Below, in pieces: positions 51,660 to 60,371 of a stretch of 64,000 nt of DNA. The stretch spans positions 62,001-126,000 of the forward strand of contig JANNPZ010000084.1 of assembly GCA_031400505.1 (NCBI GenBank), given 5' to 3'. The DNA is from JAIYDJ01 sp031400505 (lineage in GTDB: Bacteria; Pseudomonadota; Alphaproteobacteria; Rhodobacterales; Rhodobacteraceae). Within the stretch, counting starts at the first letter, position 1, and each line of letters opens with the position of its first letter. Made by a program: the position numbers and the translations under genes. A model generated the notes under the pieces. The model searched no databases, was not told the origin of the DNA, and saw only the letters and a list, made by a program, of their open reading frames with translations.

Positions 51660-53504
51660 TCATTCTGCTGCCACATCGACGCCGATAAAGCCGCCCGACT
51701 GCCGATTCCAGTAGCGGGCGTAAAGGCCGCCCTTCGCAAGCAGCGCCGCATGGCTGCCCTCTTCGACGATCTGCCCGTGGTCCAGCACGATGATCCGGTC
51801 CATCGCCGCGATGGTGGACAAACGGTGCGCGATGGCCAGCACGGTCTTGCCCTCCATCACCCGGTTCAGCGCCTCTTGGATGCTGGCCTCAACCTCGCTG
51901 TCAAGCGCACTCGTCGCCTCGTCCAGCACCAGAATCGGCGCGTCTTTCAGGAAAGCGCGGGCCAAGGCGATGCGCTGCCGCTGCCCGCCCGACAGTTTCA
52001 CGCCTCGCTCGCCCAGATAGGCGTCATAGTCCCGCCGCCCGGTATGATCCTGCATGGTTTCGATAAAGCCATGCGCCTCGGCTTGACGGGCGGCCGCGAT
52101 GATCTCGGCTTCGGTCGCGTCGGGGCGGCCATAGCCGATGTTGTCGCGGGCCGAGCGGTTGAACATCGCGGTTTCCTGGGTGACCATACCGATCTGACGG
52201 CGCAGGGATTCCTGTGTTACCCGCCGAACGTCCTGTCCTTCGACCAACACGCGCCCCTGTTCCACATCGTATAGCCTAAGGAGCAGCGACACGAGCGACG
52301 ACTTCCCCGCCCCCGAGGCCCCCACGATGCCCAGCTTTTCGCCCGCCCGGATCGTCAGGTTGATGCCCCGCACCCCGCCCCGCGCCCGGCCATAGCCGAA
52401 ACTGGCGTTCTCGAACCGCACCTCGCCCTTGATCGCGGGCAGGTCCACCGCATCCGGCGCATCGGCCAGCGTGTGGGGTGCGGCCAGCGTTTTCATCGCA
52501 TCCTCGATCTCGCCCACGCCGGTATAGATCGACATCAAGGTAAAGCTGACCCAGCCCGACATCTGCGCGATGCGCATCGCAATCGCACCGGCGGATGCAA
52601 TCGTGCCCGCCGTCCCCATGCCGGCCTGCCACAAAAGAACCGCGCCCCCGATCAACAGCACCGGCAGCACCCCGGCCAGCGTCATCAGCGACAGCCGGAA
52701 CCAGGTCGAAATCTCGCCAAACTCTAGGCTGCGGTCGCGGAACACATCCATCGCCCGAAGTGCCACCTTGTCCTCGAACGCGGCATGGGCGAACAGTTTC
52801 ACCGTCTTGATGTTGGTGATGGTATCAACCACCTGCCCCGACACCATCGCGCGCGACGCGGCGCGCTCGGCAGAATTGGCGCGGATGATCGGCAGGAAAT
52901 AGCGGATCAGCAGGACATACCCGCCCAGCCACGCCGCCAGTGCCGCCGCAATCCGCAGATCAAGCGCCACCAGAACCAGAACCGACCCGATCACCGATGC
53001 AAGCGCGAAGAACACCGTGTTGATCACCTCGGTCGCCACATCGGTGATCGCGCGCGCCGCCTGCATCTGCTTTTGCGCGATGCGACCTGCGAAATCGTTG
53101 TCAAAGAACGTAACCGCCTGCCCCAGCGTCCAGCGGTGCAGGCGCGACAGCACCAAAGGCATCACGTTCGGCCCGATGACAACCGCGTTGAACGCCGCCG
53201 CCAGCCCGAAGGTCAGCGGACGCAGGACCAGATAGAAGGCCAGAAACCAGAAAATCAGGCCCGCGTTGTCGGCAAAGAACCGCTCTGGCCCGCTATTGAT
53301 CGCCGCATCGACCACCCAACCGATGAAAAGCGCCGACACCACTTCGGACGTGCCCGACAGTGCCGACACCGCCCCCGACAGCCCCAAGGCACCCCAAGAG
53401 CCTTTCAGCCCCCAGTTCATGAACGCCCCCAGCCGTTGCGGTGGCGGGCCGTCGGCGGGTTGGAACGCGTCGATCAGCGTGCCCAGTCGCAGCAGTGCCT
53501 TCAT
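51660..53504 (-). CDS. ABC exporter, fused permease and ATPase (second of a pair)
   Basis: A 614-residue half-transporter of the MsbA/MdlB type: six membrane helices (about residues 30-330) and a C-terminal ATPase with Walker A GASGAGKSSL, signature LSGGQRQRIALARAF, Walker B ILVLDEATSALD and H-loop IAHRLST. All catalytic residues are present. It overlaps the upstream ABC gene by 4 bases, and both products are 614 residues, suggesting a heterodimer born by duplication. Substrate unknown; lipids or drugs are typical for this family. Confidence 0.9.
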   Translation of the reverse strand: MKALLRLGTLIDAFQPADGPPPQRLGAFMNWGLKGSWGALGLSGAVSALSGTSEVVSALFIGWVVDAAINSGPERFFADNAGLIFWFLAFYLVLRPLTFGLAAAFNAVVIGPNVMPLVLSRLHRWTLGQAVTFFDNDFAGRIAQKQMQAARAITDVATEVINTVFFALASVIGSVLVLVALDLRIAAALAAWLGGYVLLIRYFLPIIRANSAERAASRAMVSGQVVDTITNIKTVKLFAHAAFEDKVALRAMDVFRDRSLEFGEISTWFRLSLMTLAGVLPVLLIGGAVLLWQAGMGTAGTIASAGAIAMRIAQMSGWVSFTLMSIYTGVGEIEDAMKTLAAPHTLADAPDAVDLPAIKGEVRFENASFGYGRARGGVRGINLTIRAGEKLGIVGASGAGKSSLVSLLLRLYDVEQGRVLVEGQDVRRVTQESLRRQIGMVTQETAMFNRSARDNIGYGRPDATEAEIIAAARQAEAHGFIETMQDHTGRRDYDAYLGERGVKLSGGQRQRIALARAFLKDAPILVLDEATSALDSEVEASIQEALNRVMEGKTVLAIAHRLSTIAAMDRIIVLDHGQIVEEGSHAALLAKGGLYARYWNRQSGGFIGVDVAAE

Positions 53505-55345
53505 TCGGCGGCATCCTCCAGCCCGATGAACCCGCCCGATTGGCGTGCCCAGAACCGGGCATATAGGCCATCTTTCGCCAAAAGCTGCGCATGGCTGCCC
53601 TCTTCGGCGATATGGCCATCCTCTAGCACCACGATCCGGTCCATCGCGGCAATGGTGGACAACCGGTGCGCGATGGCGATCACCGTCTTGCCCTGCATCA
53701 CCCCGAACAGCGCGTTCTGGATCAGCGCCTCTGCCTCGCTGTCGAGCGCACTCGTCGCCTCGTCAAGGATCAGGATCGGCGCATCTTTCAGGATCACGCG
53801 GGCCAGCGCCACGCGCTGCCGCTGCCCGCCCGACAGTTTCACGCCGCGTTCGCCGACATGGGCATCATAGCCGGTGCGCCCCTCGGGGTCTTCCAGCGTC
53901 AGGATGAAATCGTGCGCCTCGGCCTGCCGGGCTGCGGCGATCATCATCGCCTCGGACGCATCGGGGCGGCCATAAAGGATGTTGGCGCGGACCGACCGGT
54001 GCATCAGGCTGCTGTCCTGACTGACCATGCCGATGTTGCGGCGCAGACTGTCCTGGCTGACACCTGCAATGTCCTGCCCGTCGATCAGGATACGCCCGCC
54101 TTCAGTGTCATAAAACCGCAGCATCAGCTTCACCAGCGTGGATTTCCCCGCACCCGAACGGCCCACCAGACCGATCTTTTCGCCCGGTGCCACCGACAGG
54201 CTCAGGTCTTGCAACCCGCCCGACCCGCGCCCGTAGTGGTGCGACACGCCCTCAATCGCGATCCGCCCCTCGGTCAACCGCAAGGGCACCGCCTGCGGAT
54301 GGTCCACCAGCGAAATCGGATGGGTGATCGTCTGCATCCCTTCGGCCACCACGCCCAAAGCCTGCACCAGCGCGGTCGTCGCCCACATGATCCAGTAGGT
54401 CATGTTGTTCAGCCGCAGCACCAACGCAGACGCCGCGGCCACCGTGCCGATGGTGGCCGCACCGCCATACCACAGCCACATGCCCAGCCCGATCACCGAC
54501 ACGATCAAAAACCCGTTCAGCGTGGTCAACGCGAGGTCCATCTTGGTGATGATGCGCATTTCCTTTTGAAACGTGGCGCGGGCGTGTTCGATCGCCTCGC
54601 GTGCATAGTCCAGCTCGGCGTCGTGATGCGCGAAAAGCTTTACCGAATGAATGTTCGTATAGGCATCGACCACCCGCCCGGTCACGGCCGACCGCGCATC
54701 CGAACTTGCAATCGCAGCGGGCCCTGCGCGGCGCAGCGTCCAGCGCACCAGCAGAGCATAGACAGCAAACCAGATCATCAGCGGGGCCAGCAGCCGCAGA
54801 TCGGCCTCCGCCAGCATGAACCCCGCCCCGATCACGGTCACTGCAGCAAAGGCCACCGCGTCGAACGTCTGAAACACCGCATCCCCGGCGGCAGGCGGTG
54901 TCTGCATGATGCGGTTGGCGATGCGGCCCGCGAAATCAGACTCAAACCAGCCGACCGGCTGGCGGATCACATGGCGATGCGCCCGCCAGCGGATCATCGT
55001 GCCGAAATTGGGCAGGATGGTGTTGTGCAGCAGCGCCACATCGGCGGCAATCATCAGCGGGCGCACGATCAGGATCGCCGCGGCCACCAGCAGAAACTCG
55101 GTGCCATGGCTGGCCCAGACCTGCTCCGGCGCCCCGGTTGCCAAGAGGTCCACCACCCGCCCCACATACCAGATCAGCGCGACATCGGCGAATGCCGTGA
55201 TGACCGACAGCACCGCCGTCACGGCGAAGACGCCGCGGAACGGCTCGATGTATTCCTTCAGGAAAGGCCACAACTTGCGGGGCGGCGTGTCGCTTTGCGC
55301 ATAGGGTGCATAGGGGTCAACCAGCCCCTCGAAGAACTTGAACAT
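53501..55345 (-). CDS. ABC exporter, fused permease and ATPase (first of a pair)
   Basis: A 614-residue half-transporter similar to its downstream neighbour. Six membrane helices, then ATPase motifs GRSGAGKSTLVKLML, LSGGQRQRVALARVIL, ILILDEATSALD and IAHRLSTI. N-terminus FFEGLVDPYAPYAQSDTPPR is soluble. Both genes keep a complete catalytic site, unlike heterodimeric exporters with one degenerate site, so two homodimers are also possible. First of the pair; 59 bases downstream of cca. Confidence 0.9.
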   Translation of the reverse strand: MFKFFEGLVDPYAPYAQSDTPPRKLWPFLKEYIEPFRGVFAVTAVLSVITAFADVALIWYVGRVVDLLATGAPEQVWASHGTEFLLVAAAILIVRPLMIAADVALLHNTILPNFGTMIRWRAHRHVIRQPVGWFESDFAGRIANRIMQTPPAAGDAVFQTFDAVAFAAVTVIGAGFMLAEADLRLLAPLMIWFAVYALLVRWTLRRAGPAAIASSDARSAVTGRVVDAYTNIHSVKLFAHHDAELDYAREAIEHARATFQKEMRIITKMDLALTTLNGFLIVSVIGLGMWLWYGGAATIGTVAAASALVLRLNNMTYWIMWATTALVQALGVVAEGMQTITHPISLVDHPQAVPLRLTEGRIAIEGVSHHYGRGSGGLQDLSLSVAPGEKIGLVGRSGAGKSTLVKLMLRFYDTEGGRILIDGQDIAGVSQDSLRRNIGMVSQDSSLMHRSVRANILYGRPDASEAMMIAAARQAEAHDFILTLEDPEGRTGYDAHVGERGVKLSGGQRQRVALARVILKDAPILILDEATSALDSEAEALIQNALFGVMQGKTVIAIAHRLSTIAAMDRIVVLEDGHIAEEGSHAQLLAKDGLYARFWARQSGGFIGLEDAAE

Positions 55346-55403
55346 GATTGCCTCGGGGTGGGTTCAGACATCCTATACCCCGGATCGCAGCAAAGGGGAA
55401 CCG

Positions 55404-56537
55404 TCAGCCGAGCAGGTCCTTGCGGGTCAGCGTCAGGTCAGACGCCAGCCAGCGGTCTTGCAAGTGCTGCAACTGCTGACCCAAGGCGGGGCCTTGCAGC
55501 GCGGGCATCAGATCCGCCGCCGTCACCGGGCAAACCGCCGCCGCCCCGCGCGCAATTCCGGCCTGCCAGCCGGGTGGCAAGGGGGCTTCCAGCACCGCCG
55601 CCCGCGCCAGAACCGTATCCGCTGCAAGGTCCGGCCCCAGCGTCCACCCCAGGGCTGCGGGCGTCACGGTCGATCCGATCCCGCCCCGGACCCGCTGCAC
55701 CGCAGCACTTTCTGCGCGCGGCAACCGCCAGTCGGCCGCCCCCCCCAACACCGCCAGCCGCCGCTGCCAGCGTGGCGCAAGGCCGTCCTCAAGATGCACC
55801 AACGGGGCCAGTGCGCGCGGGTCAGACCCCGGCAGCACCGCCTGCAGCACCCCAGCCTGCGCCATGCCGGCCACTGCGGGGGCAGGGTCGGGGGCCGCCA
55901 GCAGCTTGACCATTTCGGCCCCGATGCGTTCGCGCGACAGGTCTGCTATTCCGTCGGTCAGCGCCGCACAGGCTGACAGCCCATCGCCATCGATCCCGCC
56001 CGCAGGATCGCCGTACCACGCATGAAACCGGAAGAACCGCAGGATACGCAAGTAATCCTCGCGGATACGCTGCTCTGCCACGCCAACAAACCGCACCCGC
56101 CGCGCGGATAGGTCCGCCAGACCGCCAAGCGGGTCGATCACCGTGCCGTGCCGGTCGGCATAAAGCGCGTTCATTGTGAAATCGCGCCGACCTGCATCCA
56201 CCGCCACATCGCGCGCAAAGACCACCACCGCATGCCGCCCGTCGGTTTCAACGTCACGCCGAAAGGTGGTCACCTCATGCGGCAGACCTGCTGCGATGAC
56301 CGTGACCGTGCCGTGCGCAACCCCGGTCGGCACCACGCGAAACCCGGCGCGCTCGGCCAGTTCAGTGACAACCTCGGGCAGCGCATCCGTGGTCAGATCG
56401 ACATCGGCTACTGGCGCGCCCAGCAACGCATTGCGCACGCACCCCCCGACGAACAGCGCCTGATACCCGCCCGCCTCCAGCGACCCGCACAAGGCCTGGG
56501 TGCCCGGATGGTCGATCCAACCGCCCGCGATCCTCAT
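55404..56537 (-). CDS. cca: CCA tRNA nucleotidyltransferase
   Basis: A 377-residue class II nucleotidyltransferase that adds or repairs the 3' CCA end of tRNA. The head has FVGGCVRNALLGAPVADVDL with the catalytic DVD, followed by TFRRDVETDGRHA, RRDFTMNALYAD and LRILRFFRFHAWYG. The C-terminal part is diverged. The ATG at 56537 overlaps the end of the upstream NUDIX gene by 4 bases. Located in a run with hslO and the NUDIX gene, an arrangement (NUDIX-cca) I recall from other alphaproteobacteria. Confidence 0.93.
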   Translation of the reverse strand: MRIAGGWIDHPGTQALCGSLEAGGYQALFVGGCVRNALLGAPVADVDLTTDALPEVVTELAERAGFRVVPTGVAHGTVTVIAAGLPHEVTTFRRDVETDGRHAVVVFARDVAVDAGRRDFTMNALYADRHGTVIDPLGGLADLSARRVRFVGVAEQRIREDYLRILRFFRFHAWYGDPAGGIDGDGLSACAALTDGIADLSRERIGAEMVKLLAAPDPAPAVAGMAQAGVLQAVLPGSDPRALAPLVHLEDGLAPRWQRRLAVLGGAADWRLPRAESAAVQRVRGGIGSTVTPAALGWTLGPDLAADTVLARAAVLEAPLPPGWQAGIARGAAAVCPVTAADLMPALQGPALGQQLQHLQDRWLASDLTLTRKDLLG

Positions 56538-57115
56538 CGCGCCACCCGGTCGGCGAGCCCGCGCAGGATGCGTGCCGTCGCCCCCCAGATGTAATATGGC
56601 CCCCACGGCACCGCATAGTACCGCCGCACCTGCCCCTGCCAACGGCGCGCCTCGACGCCATAGTGGGCAGGGTCGGTCAGATGCGCCAGCGGGACTGTGA
56701 ACACTTCCTCCACCTCTCCCTGTTCGGGGATCGGCGCGAACGGCTCGGTAACAAATGCCAGAATCGGCGTGATCACAAACCCGGTCACTGTTTCATGTGC
56801 CGGCAACCGCCCGAGGATTTGCACATGGTCCGGCGGCAGACCCACCTCTTCGCGCGCCTCGCGCAGCGCGCAATCTTCCAGCGAGGCATCGGTCGGGTCG
56901 ACCTTGCCGCCCGGAAAGGCGATCTGGCCGGGGTGGTGTTTCAGATGCGACGCGCGTTTGGTCAACAAAACACCCTGCGGCGACACGGCCACCAGCACGG
57001 CCGCCGCCCGCAACGTGCGACCCTGCGGCATCTGGAAACCGGGGTTCAGGTCGTAATCCGACGATGGCCCTGCGGGACGGGCAAGCGCCTGCCGCAGGCG
57101 GTCAAGGTCAGGCAT
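56534..57115 (-). CDS. NUDIX hydrolase, coenzyme A diphosphatase type
   Basis: A 193-residue NUDIX protein of the NudL/CoA pyrophosphatase branch. The NUDIX box is FPGGKVDPTDASLEDCALRE followed by AREEVGL, preceded by the CoAse-type LTKRASHLKHHPGQIAFPGG segment (shortened here). The ATG at 57115 lies 8 bases inside the end of hslO. The product likely splits CoA or acyl-CoA into phosphopantetheine and ADP. Confidence 0.9.
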   Translation of the reverse strand: MPDLDRLRQALARPAGPSSDYDLNPGFQMPQGRTLRAAAVLVAVSPQGVLLTKRASHLKHHPGQIAFPGGKVDPTDASLEDCALREAREEVGLPPDHVQILGRLPAHETVTGFVITPILAFVTEPFAPIPEQGEVEEVFTVPLAHLTDPAHYGVEARRWQGQVRRYYAVPWGPYYIWGATARILRGLADRVAR

Positions 57116-58097
57116 TTGTGCCCTCGAACCCCAGCGTCTTGGGGTCAAGCTCGTAATGCGCGCCACAAAACTGGCAGTCTGCGGTGACCACGCCTTCGGG
57201 GGTGGTCATGTGGCGGATGTCCTTCTGGCTGTAGATCGACAGCGTGCTGCGCACCTTGTCGGCCGAACACGAACAGCCAAAGCGCAAGGGCTGCGGGTCG
57301 AACACGCGGGGGTCTTCCTCGTGGAACAGCCGCACCAGAAGGTCGGTCGGCGCGACGGACGGCCCGATCAGTTCAAGCTCTTCCACCGTGTCCAGCAAGA
57401 TGTTGCAGCGCGTCCAGTTCTCGCCCGCGTCACCCCCCAGAATGTCGGTGTGGTGCAACAACCCCCCCTCGCCCGACCCGGCATCGGCGGCCACCTCGAC
57501 CGACATGCCGACCTGCGGCATGTGTTGCAACATCACGCCGCCCGCGCGCCAGTGCAGCGCCTCGCCGGGTGTCTGGCTTTTGCCAAAGGTCACTGCGAAT
57601 CGGGTCGGAAGCTGTTCGGACTGCGCGAAATACGTCTCGGCGCAATTGGCCAGCGACTGGCCGGCGATCGGCGTAAAGCCCTGATAAGGCACCATGCCTT
57701 CGCCCTGATCCAGCATCACGGCGAAATACCCCTCGCCGATCTGGCTGAAGGGCACCGCGTCAAGCTCCAGCCGTTCGGTGTCGTAACTGGCATAGGCGCG
57801 GATGCGGGCGGGCTGGCCATCGTCGGTCGGGCCATAATAGTCGGTGGCAATCAGCCGCGCCGGACCCTTGCCGCGAACCTGCAGTGACAGTTTCCAGCGC
57901 AGTTTCACCGCCTGCCCGATCAGGGCGGTCAGAACCACCGCCTCGGCCACCAGCGCCTCGATCACCGGGGGATAGGCGTGCTGGCGCAAGACCCGGTCCA
58001 GCACCCCGTCAAGCCGCACCACGCGGCCGCGAATGTCGGAACGGTCAAGCTGAAACGGCAGGACAGTGTCGTCCCAGGCGAGTTGTGTGGCGGACAT
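57108..58097 (-). CDS. hslO: Redox-regulated chaperone Hsp33
   Basis: A 329-residue holdase activated by oxidation. The N-terminal domain begins LPFQLDRSDIRGRVVRLDGV, the GEALHWRAGGVMLQHMPQVG segment is typical, and the C-terminal zinc switch has FGCSCSADKV and CQFCGAHYEL, four cysteines in the CxC and CxxC pattern. ATG 58097 begins the domain. Followed by the NUDIX gene with an 8-base overlap. Divergent from the NUDIX gene at 58174. Confidence 0.95.
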   Translation of the reverse strand: MSATQLAWDDTVLPFQLDRSDIRGRVVRLDGVLDRVLRQHAYPPVIEALVAEAVVLTALIGQAVKLRWKLSLQVRGKGPARLIATDYYGPTDDGQPARIRAYASYDTERLELDAVPFSQIGEGYFAVMLDQGEGMVPYQGFTPIAGQSLANCAETYFAQSEQLPTRFAVTFGKSQTPGEALHWRAGGVMLQHMPQVGMSVEVAADAGSGEGGLLHHTDILGGDAGENWTRCNILLDTVEELELIGPSVAPTDLLVRLFHEEDPRVFDPQPLRFGCSCSADKVRSTLSIYSQKDIRHMTTPEGVVTADCQFCGAHYELDPKTLGFEGTNA

Positions 58098-58173
58098 GGG
58101 ATTTCCTTTGGGCGATTGCCCGTGCATACCGCGCCAATATAGGCAGGGCAACCGGGGCACCAAAGGGGCAGCG

Positions 58174-58614
58174 ATGATCAGGCGGTATGGCGACGCGGCG
58201 CAGTCGGGGCGGCGGTACAGGCGCAGACCGGGCGTCTATGCCATTCTGCTGCGCGGGGACGACCTTCTCTTGACCCACCAGACCGAGCCTGTGCCCGAGT
58301 TTCAATTGCCGGGCGGCGGAATCGACCCCGGCGAACAGCCCATTGCCGCCCTACACCGCGATGTGTTCGAAGAAACCGGATGGTCCATCGGCCCGCCGCG
58401 TTATCTGGGGGCTTACCGGCGGTTCACCTACATGCCTGAATATGACCTTTGGGCCGAAAAGCTGTGCAAGGTCTTTCTCGCGCGCCCCATCTTGTGCCTT
58501 GGCCCCCCCCGCGAACCGGGGCATCTCGCGATCTGGACCCACGCAGCCAATGGCGACGGGCTGCTGGGCAATTCGGGTGACCGCGCCATGCTGGCCCATG
58601 TGCTGCGCAACTAG
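58174..58614 (+). CDS. NUDIX hydrolase, MutT-like
   Basis: A 146-residue NUDIX protein. NUDIX box is FQLPGGGIDPGEQPIAALHR followed by DVFEETGW. N-terminus RRYRRRPGVYAILLRGDDLL is typical of small NUDIX proteins; substrate unknown. Start at 58174 follows AAAGGGGC. The stop overlaps the end of the convergent phosphatase gene by 4 bases. This is the third NUDIX gene in the window besides mutT and the CoA type. Confidence 0.87.
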   Translation: MIRRYGDAAQSGRRYRRRPGVYAILLRGDDLLLTHQTEPVPEFQLPGGGIDPGEQPIAALHRDVFEETGWSIGPPRYLGAYRRFTYMPEYDLWAEKLCKVFLARPILCLGPPREPGHLAIWTHAANGDGLLGNSGDRAMLAHVLRN

Positions 58615-59927
58615 CTGGCAGGCCCGTGAAAATCGAAAATGATCCCCGACACATCGTCGGGAAAATCGGAAACCCCGTGATGGCGGGTCAGGTCCCATAT
58701 CATCGCCTCGAGCAATTCGGGGCTGCCCAGGTGACGGCTGGCCTTTAGCAGTTCGGCGGCGCCTTCGGTGCCAAGCTCGGCCCCATTCGGATCGGGGCAT
58801 TCGGTGATTCCGTCTGACATCATCACCAACCGGTCGCCCGGCTGCAGCCGCAACGTGATACGCTCAAAGACCGCGCCCTCGATCAACCCGATGGGCAGCC
58901 CTCCAGCCCCAACAACTTCGACTTCGCCATCCGCGCGCAAGATCAAAGGATGCGGATGCCCAGCCTGGACCAGCATGCAGACGCCACTTTGCAGATCAAC
59001 GTCCGCGTAAACCATGGTAAAATACTGGTCTACCTGAATTTTCTCAATCATCATCTTGTTCAGCCGGAACGCAACCATTTCGGGTGGCCAGGCATCCGCG
59101 CGGTCCCGCGAGCCGGTAGACATCGTGATGTTGTGTTCCGCGGTATTGCTCGACAAAAGACCCGCAAGCCGTGCCGTCAACATGGCCGATGCGACACCAT
59201 GCCCGGACACATCGAGCGAAAACAGAACCAGATGACGGCTGTTGATCTGGAAACTTCCCACCAGATCGCCGCCGACATGGCCCGATGGGATCAACATCAT
59301 CGACACAGCCCCACCCACGAAGTCACGGTAGCGATCCCGCACGAGGGTCTGTTGCAGCTTGCGCGCCTCGATCAGGTCGCGGTCAAGCGAATCGTAGACC
59401 AACTGCAACTCGCCAAGCGTCGCATTCACCAGCCGGTTCTTTTCGACCAATTCGCTTTGCATGCCGATGATCCGTTCGCCCGCACGCAGGCGCGCCCGCA
59501 ATTCTTCGGGGCTGACAGGCTTGGTCAGAAAATCATCGGCACCCTGTTCAAGACCGTCAGCGATTTCTGTCTTTTCAGATTTCGAGGTCAGCAAGATGAA
59601 ATAACCGTAGCCATCCCGCGGCAAAGCCCGGAAGGCGCGGCACAGTTCAAGTCCTGACATGCCGGGCATCATCCAGTCGCTGAGCACGACGTCGAAAAGG
59701 GTGGTTTGACACAGCGCGAGCGCCTCTTCGCCCGATTCGGCTTCGGAAACCCGGTAGCCCCAGCGCGAAAGCCGCATCGACAGCATCCTGCGCTGTGCTT
59801 TGCTGTCATCGACCACCAGAATATGGTGTTGTTCAGCCGTTACGGTTTCGATCTCGCGTTTTGTTCGTGGATGCGCAAGTGCCAACACAGCGTCCTCATG
59901 AGTTTCTCGACCTCTTCTTTTGACCAT
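58611..59927 (-). CDS. Response regulator fused to PP2C (SpoIIE-type) phosphatase
   Basis: A 438-residue signalling protein: receiver domain (about residues 34-155; acidic pair Asp40/Asp41, phosphoacceptor Asp84 in VLSDWMMPGMSGLELC, Lys in FLTKPVSPEEL), a coiled-coil linker (MQSELVEKNRLVNATLGELQ, about 161-180), and a PP2C/SpoIIE phosphatase domain (GGDLVGSFQI, FSLDVSGHGVASAMLTARLA, MSDGITECPDPNG, DDVSGIIFDF). The architecture is that of RsbU-like and Rhodobacter capsulatus RbaY proteins, which dephosphorylate anti-anti-sigma factors. No STAS or anti-sigma gene is next to it. Divergent from an HPt gene. Confidence 0.88.
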   Translation of the reverse strand: MVKRRGRETHEDAVLALAHPRTKREIETVTAEQHHILVVDDSKAQRRMLSMRLSRWGYRVSEAESGEEALALCQTTLFDVVLSDWMMPGMSGLELCRAFRALPRDGYGYFILLTSKSEKTEIADGLEQGADDFLTKPVSPEELRARLRAGERIIGMQSELVEKNRLVNATLGELQLVYDSLDRDLIEARKLQQTLVRDRYRDFVGGAVSMMLIPSGHVGGDLVGSFQINSRHLVLFSLDVSGHGVASAMLTARLAGLLSSNTAEHNITMSTGSRDRADAWPPEMVAFRLNKMMIEKIQVDQYFTMVYADVDLQSGVCMLVQAGHPHPLILRADGEVEVVGAGGLPIGLIEGAVFERITLRLQPGDRLVMMSDGITECPDPNGAELGTEGAAELLKASRHLGSPELLEAMIWDLTRHHGVSDFPDDVSGIIFDFHGPAS

Positions 59928-60044
59928 CTCCCTTAAGGTTCGGTGAAAGATAAACTCTTTCGTTCTGTGTTTTGACGGAGTTACCGATCGTTAAACACGC
60001 AGGTTCATCTTGTCTTAAAGCGTGGGCAGCTGTGTGGGGATTCA

Positions 60045-60371
60045 ATGATAGACTGGTGCCGTATCAGCGAGTTGAAGGACGAAATAGGCGAAGAAGACTT
60101 TGCCGAGGTTGCAACCATGTTCCTCGACGAGTCAGACGAGGTCATTGCCCGGCTGTCGATCGGCAGCGGGGCCGCCGCATTGGAAAAGGACCTGCATTTC
60201 CTGAAGGGTGCGGCGTTGAACCTGGGTTTCGCGCAACTCGCCGGTCTTTGCCAGGATGGCGAACGACGGGCGGCAGGCGGATCGACAGAGATCGACCTGG
60301 ACGCCGTTCGTAGCGCCTACGCTGCATCCCGGCAGGCGTTCGTGGCCGAATGCAGCCTTGTGGCGACCTAG
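60045..60371 (+). CDS. Single-domain HPt phosphotransfer protein
   Basis: A 108-residue protein that is almost entirely an HPt four-helix bundle. The phospho-accepting His is probably His51 in EKDLHFLKGAALNLGFAQLA, a good match to the HxLKGxxxxxG pattern. A weak ribosome site GGGGAT precedes the ATG. No kinase is nearby. It is divergent from the REC-PP2C gene, with 117 bases between, suggesting that it passes phosphate to that receiver. It overlaps the convergent ilvA by 4 bases. Confidence 0.8.
   Translation: MIDWCRISELKDEIGEEDFAEVATMFLDESDEVIARLSIGSGAAALEKDLHFLKGAALNLGFAQLAGLCQDGERRAAGGSTEIDLDAVRSAYAASRQAFVAECSLVAT

Noticed and set aside
50409..52274. 621-codon plus-strand open frame
   Set aside because: Lies opposite the RNA methyltransferase and ABC exporter genes, both with full motif sets.
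53666..55909. 747-codon plus-strand open frame opposite the ABC exporter and cca
   Set aside because: Antisense of conserved genes, with Arg/His/Pro/Gln-rich low-complexity content and no recognisable motif.
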